64,000 nucleotides of DNA from contig NZ_JH556653.1 in NCBI RefSeq assembly GCF_000179595.2, forward strand, positions 1,712,018 to 1,776,017. The letters are read 5' to 3'. Source of the stretch: Acetivibrio cellulolyticus CD2. Its GTDB lineage: Bacteria > Bacillota > Clostridia > Acetivibrionales > Acetivibrionaceae. Every line of letters begins with the position of its first letter. The stretch's first letter is position 1. The notes under the pieces are model-generated. The model was not told the DNA's origin and did not search any database. It worked only from the letters and a program-made list of their open reading frames with translations. This document shows positions 54,903 to 64,000 of the stretch, in pieces. Both the position numbers and the translations under genes were made by a program.

Positions 54903-55661
54903 TTAAATTTGATGAACCTGAATAGGAATCAGAGATCCGATATCAGTAACCTGCTGATTTGATAAAGAAATGATTTCAATTCCCTTGCTGCTTAAGAAAC
55001 TGTTTATTTCACCGAAAGATGTCAGTTCCTCAAAATTACCCGTTACAGCCCACTTACTCCTGTCTATCAAACCTGAACTACCACCGATGAAACCATTATC
55101 AAGCCCCGGAAGCAAAATATTTTTCTCTTCAATAACCAGAACATCAAAACCTTTTCTCTCAGCGATCTTTGCAATCCCTCTGTCCATAGTTATAAGAGAA
55201 TTTGAATCTACAACAGAAATTGCACACTTTGCGTATCCCTGGTTTACATGTATCAACTCAATATCCATTTTAAACAGCCAATCCCTTAAAACCTTATCGG
55301 TATATCTTGTATTATGAAATGCATGTCCCCCAATTCTTGCCACATTGTAAGAAATATTGCCGGGGTACTTAGATACCAATTCTGTCTCCCCCTTTATCAT
55401 ATCAAAACCGTGCCCTTCAAGCTCTCTAATTGTATCTTCACAAGTGCCGGGTGCATAAATTATGGCTCTCCCACCCAAATGATGGAAAAACATATCCGGA
55501 TGATATGCTACGGACGCATACAAAGATGCATGCGCTTTAGTTTTAATTATTTGAATTTCATTATCTGCAAGTCCCTTTTCAAGACTGGTGCTTATTCTGC
55601 CATCAACAATAGCCAGTGTAACTTTATTTTCAGGTATATTAGGAATACTTATATAGTTCAT
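54903..55661 (-). CDS. DUF6873-type GME-fold protein
   Basis: 252 residues from ATG 55661 (GGAG at 6 bases; the longer frame has no site). Segments PDMFFHHLGGRAIIYAPGT, then HTRYTDKVLRDWLFK, LIHVNQGYAKCAISVVDSNS and NGFIGGSSGLI have the layout of guanidine-modifying (GME/amidinotransferase-like) folds. A catalytic Cys is not certain (YAKCAIS is one candidate). The biochemical role is unknown. Confidence 0.65.
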   Translation of the reverse strand: MNYISIPNIPENKVTLAIVDGRISTSLEKGLADNEIQIIKTKAHASLYASVAYHPDMFFHHLGGRAIIYAPGTCEDTIRELEGHGFDMIKGETELVSKYPGNISYNVARIGGHAFHNTRYTDKVLRDWLFKMDIELIHVNQGYAKCAISVVDSNSLITMDRGIAKIAERKGFDVLVIEEKNILLPGLDNGFIGGSSGLIDRSKWAVTGNFEELTSFGEINSFLSSKGIEIISLSNQQVTDIGSLIPIQVHQI

Positions 55662-56000
55662 TATCTGCTCCAGTAACAAGTTATTTTTACATATTTACTT
55701 TACTTTTCATTCCAAAAATATATTTATATTGTAATAATAAATTATTCTGATTGTACATAAGATAAATATTATCACATTTTCTATTATGAATTCATATTAT
55801 ACATTAGATAAACGACATTTTTAGTGAACTTATACAGTAAATTTTACTAAAAATCATTAATTATTATTTATGCAGTTACATAAATATAGTATGGACAGTT
55901 TGTGTTTATAAAAGCTTATTAAAAAAAACAGGGTTTTACAAGTTTTTCATCCATTTAGAATATGCATATCAACCTAATAATGTGCTATTTAGTCAGCTAC

Positions 56001-56032
56001 TAGCTGTAGGTTACCCGGGTAACCGGCAGTTA
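56001..56032. repeat. Extended palindrome
   Basis: GGTTACCCGGGTAACC (56009-56024) is a perfect 16-bp palindrome, with a further partly paired TAGCTG...CAGTTA outside. It could be an operator or hairpin. It precedes a terminator by 9 bp. Confidence 0.5.
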
Positions 56033-56040
56033 TTCAAATA

Positions 56041-56072
56041 AAACCGCACCTTTTCTAAAGGTGCGGCTTTTG
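56041..56072 (+). terminator. Intrinsic terminator
   Basis: AAACCGCACCTT and AAGGTGCGG pair with loop TTCTA, followed by CTTTTGC. No plus-strand gene is seen upstream, so it may end a short untranslated transcript such as one starting at the palindrome. Confidence 0.6.
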
Positions 56073-56213
56073 CATGTATGGCATCATTTTGAAAACTGCC
56101 CAATCTTTCTATATTAAAAAAAATTTGCTACATAAATATTTAAATCAATTACGGGTACAATATAATATGGAACGTTATCGATATTATTGAAACTTTCTAT
56201 TAGGAGTGATATT

Positions 56214-56357
56214 ATGACAACTATCAACTGCTCATCCAATTGCATACACCAAAAGGATGGTAAGTGTTCTCTGGATAATGTCACAATGAATTCTGCACTA
56301 ATTACTACCGACTGTGTATTTTATGAAGAAAAAACTAAAAAAAAGAACCAGGAATAG
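56214..56357 (+). CDS. Small Cys-rich DUF1540-like protein
   Basis: 47 residues: NCSSNCIHQKDGKCSL then DCVFYEEK. Cys spacing C-x3-C-x7-C-x15-C fits DUF1540-type small clostridial metal-binding proteins. A strong AGGAGTGAT ribosome binding site supports it. Metal binding is inferred. Confidence 0.75.
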   Translation: MTTINCSSNCIHQKDGKCSLDNVTMNSALITTDCVFYEEKTKKKNQE

Positions 56358-56437
56358 GAATTGCTCCTTTCTAAATTATAATTGAAATGCTATAATGGCC
56401 TTAAGCGATTTTCTATTAAAAGATTAAGGTGATAATC

Positions 56438-57622
56438 ATGCTTACCAAAGAAATAAAAAAGATTTCATCAGATATATTAAATGAAATAGTATTAATTAGG
56501 AGAACAATTCATCAATATCCGGAATTAGGTTTTGAAGAATTCAAAACCTCATCGCTTATATCCGCGTACTTGGAAGGCCTTGGCTTAAAGGTATCGAAAG
56601 GTTTTGCTGGCACTGGAGTCACAGGGCTTTTAGAGGGAAGATCCCCCGGAATGACTATTGCAATAAGGGCCGACATGGATGCATTGCCAATTCTGGAAGA
56701 AAACGATATTCAATATGCCTCCTCCAACCAAGGAATTATGCATGCTTGCGGTCATGATGTACATACTGCTATTGCGCTTGGCACCGCACATATCCTTAGT
56801 AAATTCAGGGATCATATAAAAGGCAATGTAAAATTCATATTTCAGCCTGCGGAAGAGGGTCTTGGCGGAGCTAAAGTGATGATAGACGAAGGCGTTCTTA
56901 CAAATCCAAAAGTAGATGCCATAATTGCACTGCACGTATCACCCGGCATAAAATCCGGACAAATCTCCATAAGCCCAGGCCCAGTAATGGCATCACCTAG
57001 TGAATTTGAAATCGAAATAATCGGCAAGGGCGGTCATGCAGCCGAGCCACAAAAAACCATTGATCCGATTGTTTTAGGTACAAATATAATAAACCTTTTT
57101 CAAACTATTGTGTCAAGAAATATAAATCCCCTAAAAAGTACCGTATTATCTGTAACAAGCTTTCAGGCGGGCAAAGCTTTTAACATTATTCCATCAAGAG
57201 CAATTATCAAAGGTACTGTCAGAACATTCGACCCTTTATTAGATAAGGAGATTTCCAGAAGAATGCTTGCAATCGTTTCCTCGGTGACAGGCGGAGTTGG
57301 AGCAGAGTATTCTTTTGACTATAAACTGGGTTACCCTCCTGTTATAAACAGCAAAAAAGTGGTGGATATGGTTGTTGATGCTTCCTCAAAAGTTATAAAT
57401 AGCGAAAATATCATATTAAACGAGCAAGCTTCCATGCTAGCTGAAGATTTTTCATACTACTTAAATAGCACACCTGGTGCCTTGTTCAATTTAGGCAGTA
57501 CAAGCCCATCCTCCGACCACTTTGAAAACCTTCACAGCTGCAAATTTAATGTTGATGAAAGCTGCATTGCAACAGGTATGGAAATATTCTCGCAAACCGT
57601 TATAGATTATCTAGGAAAGTAA
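56438..57622 (+). CDS. M20 amidohydrolase (N-acyl amino acid / hippurate hydrolase type)
   Basis: 394 residues from ATG 56438 (AAGGTG at 6 bases). IRADMDALPI (D, metal), MHACGHDVHTAIAL (C and H, metal), IFQPAEEGLGGAKVM (catalytic E) and MLAEDFSYYL are the M20D set. The dimerisation lid lies between. It hydrolyses N-acyl amino acids or peptide amides in the cytoplasm. No transporter is adjacent. Confidence 0.9.
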   Translation: MLTKEIKKISSDILNEIVLIRRTIHQYPELGFEEFKTSSLISAYLEGLGLKVSKGFAGTGVTGLLEGRSPGMTIAIRADMDALPILEENDIQYASSNQGIMHACGHDVHTAIALGTAHILSKFRDHIKGNVKFIFQPAEEGLGGAKVMIDEGVLTNPKVDAIIALHVSPGIKSGQISISPGPVMASPSEFEIEIIGKGGHAAEPQKTIDPIVLGTNIINLFQTIVSRNINPLKSTVLSVTSFQAGKAFNIIPSRAIIKGTVRTFDPLLDKEISRRMLAIVSSVTGGVGAEYSFDYKLGYPPVINSKKVVDMVVDASSKVINSENIILNEQASMLAEDFSYYLNSTPGALFNLGSTSPSSDHFENLHSCKFNVDESCIATGMEIFSQTVIDYLGK

Positions 57623-57646
57623 AGTTCAATACGCAGTCTGTACTTT

Positions 57647-57871
57647 TTACTCAATACTGCTTATTAATTCCTTTAATTGATCCAAGCTATCATAAGGCAC
57701 AGTTACTCCCTTTTGGCTTGGTTTAAACTCATCACTTTCGCCATCGGACCAAAAAACCCTTATATCTATATATTTCTTACCCTTTTTTTCAACTTTTTTA
57801 ATTTGTATTTCCTCACGATTATTCTTTTCAATTTTTCCAACTAATTCTTCATTGTCCCAAAAGCCAGCCAT
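57647..57871 (-). CDS. PC4/YdbC ssDNA-binding protein
   Basis: 74 residues: VEKKGKKYIDIRVFWSDGES, then FKPSQKGVTVPYDSLDQLKE. It matches bacterial PC4-family single-stranded-DNA-binding proteins. The ribosome binding site is GGAGGG. It is convergent with the M20 gene. Confidence 0.85.
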   Translation of the reverse strand: MAGFWDNEELVGKIEKNNREEIQIKKVEKKGKKYIDIRVFWSDGESDEFKPSQKGVTVPYDSLDQLKELISSIE

Positions 57872-58019
57872 AACAATCCCTCCAATTATTTTTGAATTTT
57901 AGACTCGGAATAATCTTACCAAAATTGTTCTCAATAGTAAATAGCACATATTTTTCTATACATTATTAAAGAATTCTGTGAAATACTACACATATAAAAA
58001 AAAGAAAGGAAGTTGAATT

Positions 58020-58241
58020 ATGAGTAGAACGCCTTTGGATAGACTTGCTCTGGTACTAGTAGTTATCGGAGCATTAAACTGGTTGCTGGTTGGACTTTTT
58101 CAATACGACCTTGTAGCAGGTTTATTTGGTGGAACAGGAACATTTTTATCAAGAACGATTTATTCAATAGTAGGTCTTGCAGGTTTGTATAGTATAAGCT
58201 TACTCTTTAGAGAAGCACCTACTGTAAGAGACAAGGTATAA
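58020..58241 (+). CDS. DUF378 membrane protein
   Basis: 73 residues with two membrane helices: LVVIGALNWLLVGLFQYDLV and ISLLFREA at the end; the GxLNWGLxG-type start is the DUF378 signature. Function unknown. Ribosome binding site AAGGAAG. Confidence 0.85.
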   Translation: MSRTPLDRLALVLVVIGALNWLLVGLFQYDLVAGLFGGTGTFLSRTIYSIVGLAGLYSISLLFREAPTVRDKV

Positions 58242-58257
58242 GTTAGTTAAGGTAAGG

Positions 58258-58312
58258 TAGAAGGGAGTGTCGCACTAATTGCTCAACTGCTTGTGCGATA
58301 ACTCCCTTCTTG
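58258..58312 (+). terminator. Intrinsic terminator
   Basis: GAAGGGAGTGTCGCAC pairs with GTGCGATAACTCCCTTC, followed by TTGTTATTT. Confidence 0.7.
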
Positions 58313-58508
58313 TTATTTCAAATATACTTTTCGATAATAGAGTTACTGCAATAGTAATAAGGGCAAAATCCTTTTAAAAAAGCTTTCAGCATGGAAAAGC
58401 AGACTTCATTTGACATCATTTTCACCTTATAAATTAATGATTAATGCACATTATATTAGTACACTATCAAATTGATAGTGATTAAAAAAATTTAAGGAGG
58501 CTATAAAT

Positions 58509-58694
58509 ATGGCTAACAATAACAGCAAAACCAAATTTGATAAAATGAAATATGAAGTAGCTTCTGAAGTTGGCGTTAACTTAAAACAGGGATACAATGG
58601 TGACCTTGCAGCAAGAGATGCAGGTAAGATCGGCGGAAACATCGTTAAAAAGGTTTTCGAGGCTTATACAGGAAACAACTATACTAACAAGTAA
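58509..58694 (+). CDS. Alpha/beta-type small acid-soluble spore protein
   Basis: 61 residues: KFDKMKYEVASEVGVNLKQG and GDLAARDAGKIGGNIVKK. This is the conserved alpha/beta SASP core with the EVASELGV region (here EVASEVGV) and its GPR cleavage site. It coats spore DNA. The ribosome binding site is AAGGAGG. A terminator (AAAGGGTTGTT...AACAACCCTTTTT, about 58707-58741) follows. Confidence 0.95.
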   Translation: MANNNSKTKFDKMKYEVASEVGVNLKQGYNGDLAARDAGKIGGNIVKKVFEAYTGNNYTNK

Positions 58695-58705
58695 TTGCAA
58701 ATAAA

Positions 58706-58742
58706 GAAAAAAGGGTTGTTTGATTTTTGAACAACCCTTTTT
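58706..58742 (+). terminator. Terminator of the SASP gene
   Basis: AAAAAGGGTTGTT and AACAACCCTTTTT pair with loop TGATTTTTG. Confidence 0.8.
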
Positions 58743-58806
58743 CCTATGTGCGCGCAATATGTAATACGCAAAAATAATATAAGTTAAAACTCTTGCAAAA
58801 ACATTT

Positions 58807-58989
58807 TTAAAAAGTACTTGCTAATCCTTCGATCTCCTGATCATCAGATACAAGGACGATTTTGATATTTAAATCTTCGTCTGCATCAATAGATATACTT
58901 TGAGTTCTAACTCCCAGCTTCTCTATATTCTTGTTTATCTCACTCCTAATTCTAGTTTCAAGAATATCATAAACCGTATTATCCATCAA
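58807..58989 (-). CDS. Small hypothetical protein
   Basis: 60 residues. AAGGAGTGG ribosome binding site before ATG 58989 supports translation. The sequence is mixed alpha/beta, ending SDDQEIEGLASTF, with no recognised domain. Confidence 0.6.
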   Translation of the reverse strand: MMDNTVYDILETRIRSEINKNIEKLGVRTQSISIDADEDLNIKIVLVSDDQEIEGLASTF

Positions 58990-59163
58990 ACCACTCCTTT
59001 TTGTTGCAGTAAATTTACTATACCAAACTTTTTTGAAATTGTTAATAGATGTGGGAAATTATTAGCAGCCATTAAATGGGGTTAGCATGAATAAATCTAT
59101 CAATATCAAGAAAATCTAATAGCATATGTACTTACAAAAAACTTTTGAAAGGTAGATTGAGAT

Positions 59164-59376
59164 ATGAGTAATAAACAACCTGTAAATGTAGGATTAAAAG
59201 ATAAAGTTACAAACAAATTGGTTGCAGTATTTCCACACAGCATTGAAGGAAGTCAAGAAGAAATAGAGAAAAAAGTATTCGACTGGTACTATGCTCAAGG
59301 GTGTTCAAATGAAAATGAACTTCCAAAACTTTTCGTAGACGTCATAACAGAGGATGAGCTAAAGAACTTTCACTAA
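59164..59376 (+). CDS. Small hypothetical protein
   Basis: 70 residues: LKDKVTNKLVAVFPHSIEGS, then EEIEKKVFDWYYAQGC and LFVDVITEDEL. Soluble, with no recognised family. GAAAGG ribosome binding site. A stem (AGGAATAGCTGAAA / TTTCAGCATTCCT) follows the stop. Confidence 0.6.
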   Translation: MSNKQPVNVGLKDKVTNKLVAVFPHSIEGSQEEIEKKVFDWYYAQGCSNENELPKLFVDVITEDELKNFH

Positions 59377-59434
59377 GGAATAGCTGAAATTATATTTTCA
59401 GCATTCCTAAAGTTCTTTAGCTTCCTTTTACAAC

Positions 59435-60163
59435 TTACTCTTCATCCCAATTGTGGTAAACGTTCTGCACGTCATCCAAGTCTTCCAGATGCTCAATAAG
59501 CCTGTCCATAAACTCAATTTGTTTTGGGTCTGTAAGCTTGGTCATTGTCTGAGGTACCATTTCTACATCAGCTTCAACAAAATCGTAGCCCTTCTTTTCT
59601 AGGGCTTCTCTAACAGCTGAGAATTCATCCGGAGAAGTAGTAATCTCATAAACATCCTCGTCTGCAGTAAAATCTTCTGCACCAACCTCGAGAGCTTCCA
59701 TCATAAGGTCGTCCTCTTTAATTTTGCCGTCTTTCTCAATAAGGATTACTCCTTTTTTGTCGAACATAAACGACACGCAACCGGTTGTCCCCAAATTGCC
59801 GCCAAATTTGTCAAAGAAATGCCTTACATCCCCAGCCGTCCTGTTTCTGTTATCGGTCATCGCTTCAACTATAACTGCCACACCTCCAGGTCCATAACCT
59901 TCATATACTATTTCCTCATAACTCGCGCTATCTACGTCACCGGCAGCTTTTTTTATACATCTGATAATATTATCATTAGGCATATTTGCAGCCTTTGCTT
60001 TCGCAATAACATCCTTCAGCTTTGAATTAGACTCAGGCTCAGGTCCTCCCTGTCTCACAACAATGGTAATTTCCCTGCCAAGCTTGGTAAATATTTTACC
60101 TTTCTGAGAATCGGTCTTTTCCTTTTTACGTTTTATATTGGCCCACTTTGAATGCCCTGACAT
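59435..60163 (-). CDS. yebC: YebC/PmpR-family regulator
   Basis: 242 residues from ATG 60163 (GGAGGTGTTTT site; the longer frame is not used). It starts [18 protein letters not shown] and contains [34 protein letters not shown] and [19 protein letters not shown]. YebC-type proteins bind DNA and affect transcription, and some members assist translation of proline stretches. It ends about 60 bp from the previous gene's stem. Confidence 0.95.
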   Translation of the reverse strand: MSGHSKWANIKRKKEKTDSQKGKIFTKLGREITIVVRQGGPEPESNSKLKDVIAKAKAANMPNDNIIRCIKKAAGDVDSASYEEIVYEGYGPGGVAVIVEAMTDNRNRTAGDVRHFFDKFGGNLGTTGCVSFMFDKKGVILIEKDGKIKEDDLMMEALEVGAEDFTADEDVYEITTSPDEFSAVREALEKKGYDFVEADVEMVPQTMTKLTDPKQIEFMDRLIEHLEDLDDVQNVYHNWDEE

Positions 60164-60509
60164 AAAACACCTCCATAAAAACTTATAATTGGATAACAAC
60201 TTTTAAGATAAATTATACCTCACTTTGGTTATATGATGCCAGATACGCACCCCCAAAATTTATCTAATGTTACTTTTGGTTATCTTTAAAACATATCCCT
60301 ATAAAATTATAATATTAAAAACGCAATTTATAAAGTTTTTTTAAAATATATATTGCAATTTCAATTACTTTTTTAAAAAATGTATTTACAGATATGGAAT
60401 TTTTATATAAAATATGTATGGTATTTTATGTATTTGTACCATTATTATGCTATTCTTTATGTACATTAATCGTTTTGTAAAATAATAACACTATAAGGAT
60501 TGATGTTAA
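60164..60509. other. Spacer before the histidine kinase
   Basis: AT-rich divergent region of about 345 bp, with no recognised feature. Confidence 0.35.
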
Positions 60510-61658
60510 TTGGCCATAAAACAAGCTTCAAATGTAATCATAAGAATTATTAATATTTTGATAATTGCATTGCTCTTAATTTTAAATTTGAGCTCCTTTA
60601 TTGCATATAAAGAAGTTGGCATAGGTCTTTCCCCAAGTATTTTCCTCATACAGTTTAAGTATAATGTAGTTTTAGAAGGGGTTCTGCTTGGTGTACTTTT
60701 CTTAACAAATATAATAATGCTAAAAAATCAGTCTTCAAACACCAAAAAAGATGAAAAGCAAGAAGGTGAAGAATTAAACAAATACCAGAAGGAAATTGAT
60801 GTTCAATATAAAGTATTAGAAAAAATTGCTTCACTTTACGATACTACCGTTAAATGCACCAATGAAAAATCTGAGTTCTTTTACAATATGTCCCACGAAT
60901 TGAAAACTCCTTTAACTGTTATATTAGGTGCAATTCAGCTTATCGAGCAAAAAAACTCCGTTATAGAAGTTGACAGAAGAAAATCCAGTAAACACATAAC
61001 AACTATAAAACAAAACTGTTATAGGCTCCTGCGATTAATTAACAATATGCTGGATTTAAGCCGCATTGAATCCGGTTACATAAAATCCAATATGATTAAC
61101 TGCAATATTGTTTACCTTGTTGAAGAAATCTCACTGTCAGTTATACCGTATGCTGAACAAAAATCACTGACTATTGAATTTGATACTACGTCAGAGGAAA
61201 TAATTTCTGCAGTCGACATTGATAAAATTGAAAGGATTATACTAAACCTCTTATCAAATGCTATTAAGTTTACAAATCCAGGAGGCAAAATTTCAATAAC
61301 TGTATCAGCCAAAAATGATAAAGTGCATATTAGCGTAAAGGATACAGGTATCGGAATACCAAAAGATATGCTCCATAATGTATTTGAGCGTTACCAGCAG
61401 GTTGACAGCTCTTTGACAAAAGGAATTGAAGGAAGTGGTTTGGGGCTTTCTATAGTAAAGTCTTTTGTTGAGCTTCATGATGGAAATATAAAAGTAAAGA
61501 GCGAGCCGAACGTTGGCAGTGAATTCCACATTGATCTACCGATAAAACATATTGAATCATCTGACAGCAACCATTCAACTACTGGGCATGATAATCAGAT
61601 GAGGATAATAGAGGCTATAAATATTGAGTTTTCGGAAATCTATCATATAGCCTCTTAA
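60510..61658 (+). CDS. Orphan sensor histidine kinase
   Basis: 382 residues, read from TTG 60510 (weak AAGGAT site). Two membrane helices (about 13-35, 46-67) with almost no extracellular loop come first. Then a short linker, HisKA (FFYNMSHELKTPLTVILGA, phospho-His about 132), N box (LNLLSNAIKFTN), G1 (DTGIGIP) and G2 (GSGLGLSIV). There is no response regulator beside it. A membrane-embedded or intracellular signal is suggested. Confidence 0.85.
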   Translation: MAIKQASNVIIRIINILIIALLLILNLSSFIAYKEVGIGLSPSIFLIQFKYNVVLEGVLLGVLFLTNIIMLKNQSSNTKKDEKQEGEELNKYQKEIDVQYKVLEKIASLYDTTVKCTNEKSEFFYNMSHELKTPLTVILGAIQLIEQKNSVIEVDRRKSSKHITTIKQNCYRLLRLINNMLDLSRIESGYIKSNMINCNIVYLVEEISLSVIPYAEQKSLTIEFDTTSEEIISAVDIDKIERIILNLLSNAIKFTNPGGKISITVSAKNDKVHISVKDTGIGIPKDMLHNVFERYQQVDSSLTKGIEGSGLGLSIVKSFVELHDGNIKVKSEPNVGSEFHIDLPIKHIESSDSNHSTTGHDNQMRIIEAINIEFSEIYHIAS

Positions 61659-61670
61659 TTAAGCTATTCC

Positions 61671-62045
61671 TTACCTTAGGGCTACAAGTACACATGCCTG
61701 TACGGCGTTTAGCCCCTTTTCATCAATTAAATCCATTATGCTATTATTATAAGTTCCCGGTTGAAACCATATATTACTTACTCCAACTTTTGCTGCTTCT
61801 TCAATTACTTCAATTCCCCTTTTTGGTGATACAACCATGTCAATTACTTCAGGAACCTCCGGTAATGAAGATAAATCCTTATAGCACTTATCTCCTTCAA
61901 TCTCCTCATAATTCGGATTAACAGGATACACCGTATATCCATGAGATTTAAGCTTTTTATAAATCATATTCCCATACTTTTCCGGATTGTCATTAACTCC
62001 TATTACAGCCCATACTTTCTTTTCAAGCATTTCCTCTTCCATCAT
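61671..62045 (-). CDS. CoA-binding protein
   Basis: 124 residues. WAVIGVNDNPEKYGNMIYKK and YPVNPNYEEIEGDKCYKDLS, then IWFQPGT, match the CoA_binding Rossmann domain (COG1832 type). Ribosome binding site GGAGAG. It is 56 bp from the next gene upstream, on the same strand. Confidence 0.9.
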   Translation of the reverse strand: MMEEEMLEKKVWAVIGVNDNPEKYGNMIYKKLKSHGYTVYPVNPNYEEIEGDKCYKDLSSLPEVPEVIDMVVSPKRGIEVIEEAAKVGVSNIWFQPGTYNNSIMDLIDEKGLNAVQACVLVALR

Positions 62046-62101
62046 TTTATCCGCTCTCCTTCCTGCAGGACAGAAGTATTAATTTCGATATTTCATCATT
62101 C

Positions 62102-62752
62102 CTATAGAATTAGCTTTCCTTGCAAATCCAAAGTTATGTATGTATCGTCGCCTGGTTCAATAATTGCTCTGGCATTTGTCGCTTCAATCATAATATTAAT
62201 AAATTTGTCGACTTCATCCACAAATACAAAAACGATTAATTCTACATCCTGTTCATATACAATATCTTTTATTGTATAGCCTTCAGAGATAAGTAAACTT
62301 TGTATCTTTCCGAATAAAGTATATTCAACAATAACGCTCATTTCCCTGCAAAGTTTTTTAACAACAACTCCTGCAGCTTCTACACCTAAAGCAGCACTTT
62401 TTCCATATGCACGAATAAGTCCTGCAGCACCGAGCAAAGTCCCTCCAAAATATCTGGTAACTACAACTGCAAGGTTCTGGACCTCCATCCGCTTTATTAC
62501 TTCAAGCATTGGAAGACCTGCTGTACCCGAAGGTTCTCCAGCATCGCTAAACCTCTGTATAATATTGTTACCACCAATTGAATAGGCGTAAACATTGTGC
62601 GTAGCATCCCAGTATTTAGACTTTAAACCGTTTATAAACGACAACGCCTCTTCCTCATTTGATACAGGCTTTACAGAAGCTATAAACCTGGACTTCTTTT
62701 CTTCTATTTCACAAACTGCAGAATTAAAAACTGTTTTGTATTCCTTATCCAA
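62102..62752 (-). CDS. YigZ/IMPACT family protein
   Basis: 216 residues from TTG 62752 (AAAGGTGG upstream) or GTG 62761. It contains KSRFIASVKPVSNEEEALSF, DATHNVYAYSIGG, FSDAGEPSGTAGLPML and VVVTRYFGGTLLGAAGLIRA, the UPF0029 core and C-terminal IMPACT domain. The family is linked to translation control; its bacterial role is unclear. Confidence 0.9.
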   Translation of the reverse strand: MDKEYKTVFNSAVCEIEEKKSRFIASVKPVSNEEEALSFINGLKSKYWDATHNVYAYSIGGNNIIQRFSDAGEPSGTAGLPMLEVIKRMEVQNLAVVVTRYFGGTLLGAAGLIRAYGKSAALGVEAAGVVVKKLCREMSVIVEYTLFGKIQSLLISEGYTIKDIVYEQDVELIVFVFVDEVDKFINIMIEATNARAIIEPGDDTYITLDLQGKLIL

Positions 62753-63004
62753 ATTAACCACCTTTAGTAATGAAGAAAATAACTTAAGCTACAATTTTTG
62801 CCCCTACTTATTTGATTTCAAAAAGCCACGCAAAAATTTGTAAGTTCTGTTTCATTCGTTAATATTTGTATTCTATAATTATAACCCATAAAGCTGATCA
62901 CTACCAATAAAATATAAAAACTTATAATTAACAAAAAGTTCATAGAATTTAGTGCATAATGGTGTATAATATTAGTAGAGATTTTATTTCAGGAGGGATT
63001 ATTT

Positions 63005-63574
63005 ATGCAGCGTGTTGTCAAAGAACTTGCAAGTTGGGCAGCGTATATTGTTTCAGCCGTCTTAATCGGTTTAGCTATAAATACATTTGTTTTTCAGCCC
63101 ACTCAAATCATCGGATGTTCTATGGAGTCTACATTTTATGAGAATGATAAAATTATGGTGAACAAACTTATACACACTTTTGGTTCTGTTCCGGAATATG
63201 GGGATGTTGTCATTATTGACAGCCGTGTTAATAGATCAAGAACACTTACAGATGACTTAACAGACAGTCTTAAATACAATGCAATTACAAGTATGATTAC
63301 AAAAGAAAAACAAGATATTTTGTGGATTAAAAGAGTTATCGGCAAAGCTGGTGACACATTGGAATATATTGATGGCAAATTATATAGAAATGGAAAAGTC
63401 ATTGAAGAACCATATATAAAAGAGCCAATGAACTATTTCGGTGACAAAAAGGTTGTCGTTCCTGAAGGAAATGTATTTGTTATGGGGGACAACAGAAATT
63501 CCAGCTGCGATAGCAGAATTATAGGCTGTGTTCCTCTTGATCACATTATAGGAAAGTATGCTTTTAAATTCTAA
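63005..63574 (+). CDS. lepB: Signal peptidase I
   Basis: 189 residues. An N-terminal membrane anchor (11-30), then catalytic Ser in GCSMEST (about 39), Lys in WIKRVIGKAGD (about 109) and VFVMGDNRNSSCDSR with the DSR box. It cleaves signal peptides outside the membrane. The ribosome binding site is AGGAGG. A terminator (AAAGGACCAT...ATGGTCCTTTT, 63602-63642) follows. Confidence 0.95.
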   Translation: MQRVVKELASWAAYIVSAVLIGLAINTFVFQPTQIIGCSMESTFYENDKIMVNKLIHTFGSVPEYGDVVIIDSRVNRSRTLTDDLTDSLKYNAITSMITKEKQDILWIKRVIGKAGDTLEYIDGKLYRNGKVIEEPYIKEPMNYFGDKKVVVPEGNVFVMGDNRNSSCDSRIIGCVPLDHIIGKYAFKF

Positions 63575-63601
63575 ATTATTTTATTGTTATTATTCATAAA
63601 T

Positions 63602-63642
63602 AAAGGACCATAAGCGCCAGACTACTGGACTCATGGTCCTTT
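63602..63642. terminator. Intrinsic terminator
   Basis: AAAGGACCAT pairs with ATGGTCCTTTT, followed by TATTTTTA; it could serve both converging genes. Confidence 0.75.
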
Positions 63643-63653
63643 TATTTTTATAA

Positions 63654-64000
63654 CTATATTGTTCCTTCTCTAAACTTTGTAAATGACAAATTCACCAATG
63701 ACTTATCCTGACTGTACTTCATCATGTTCATTGCTTCATCGATATTAACAAATACACTATCTTGATTGCCCTTTTCTTCAATAACTTTATCATTTTGGGA
63801 TTTCATAATATACCAGGTAATTTTATTTAGGAATGGTGTTTGACGTGAAGTAGAAAAGCATTCATAACTTGTTTGACCTACTGTTGAAACTATTTCAGCT
63901 TGGACTCCGGACTCTCGGGTTATCTTTTCAAGGGCAACTTCATTTGGCAATTCTCCATTATGCAATACTTCTCGTGGAAGCACCCAGTCATCCCCGTTTT
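63654..64000 (-). CDS. NUDIX-like protein, 5' end outside the window
   Basis: The open frame reaches the right edge in phase: NGDDWVLPREVLHNGELPNE, then VALEKITRESGV. This is the layout of a Nudix box, but the key RExxEE residues read EKITRE, so the box is degenerate and hydrolase activity is doubtful. Length seen is 115 codons. The start lies outside the window. Confidence 0.55.
   Translation of the reverse strand, partial: NGDDWVLPREVLHNGELPNEVALEKITRESGVQAEIVSTVGQTSYECFSTSRQTPFLNKITWYIMKSQNDKVIEEKGNQDSVFVNIDEAMNMMKYSQDKSLVNLSFTKFREGTI

Larger units (their letters stand above)
55680..56213. other. Intergenic region with a long palindrome and a terminator
   Basis: AT-rich. The only clear features are the 16-bp palindrome at 56009 and the terminator at 56041 (listed separately). 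The promoter for the small Cys-rich gene at 56214 probably lies in its last 60 bp. Confidence 0.5.

Overview
The window is AT-rich and looks like a spore-forming, cellulosome-producing clostridium of the Acetivibrio/Ruminiclostridium type. The evidence is a secreted protein ending in a type I dockerin, a small acid-soluble spore protein, a YtxC-like sporulation protein, an alternative sigma factor SigH, Mini-RNase III, and a T-box leader in front of cysE-cysS.

Layout. 1-8 kb: secreted and surface genes on the minus strand (a truncated exported protein, a lipoprotein and a 1452-residue dockerin protein). The last two share an upstream element of about 75 bp. 8.3-25.5 kb: an accessory region of small plus-strand genes separated by GC-rich spacers. 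Several spacers have the architecture of integron attC sites (RYYYAAC ... imperfect inverted repeat ... GTTRRRY) and carry TCCG-capped hairpins. The genes are cassette-like: a methyltransferase, a DUF1905/nitroreductase chimera, membrane proteins, SUKH (SMI1/KNR4) proteins, a flavodoxin-like reductase, an Imm11-like protein, a barstar-like protein and a DUF2262-like protein. An IS91-type fragment (IntI-like tyrosine recombinase plus truncated HUH transposase) and a 4-kb piece of a conjugative element (VirB6/TrbL-like and VirB4-like) interrupt the array. 25.6-33 kb: a five-gene minus-strand operon (double SIS-HAD fusion, phosphoribosyltransferase-like protein, ORC/CDC6-like ATPase, unknown protein, PfkB-like kinase with Cys pairs). 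This is the best candidate for a poorly described conflict or nucleotide-metabolite system. 33.7-38.0 kb: an IS21-like transposon with four genes, including a ParB-like one. 38.0-41.2 kb: a second compact accessory operon (membrane protein, GNAT, ASCH, HAD-like/methyltransferase).

42-64 kb: ordinary chromosomal backbone. It holds two tRNAs, sigH, rlmB, mrnC, cysS and cysE with a cysteine T-box, a NapH-like ferredoxin with a small Cys-rich partner, a candidate 6S RNA, an OGG-type glycosylase, an M20 amidohydrolase, PC4/YdbC, a SASP, YebC, a histidine kinase, a CoA-binding protein, a YigZ protein, signal peptidase I and a partial NUDIX-like gene. The island is bounded on its right by tRNA-Thr and tRNA-Gly.

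Family names come from reading motifs in the translated sequence, without database searches. Accessory-region names are less secure than backbone names.
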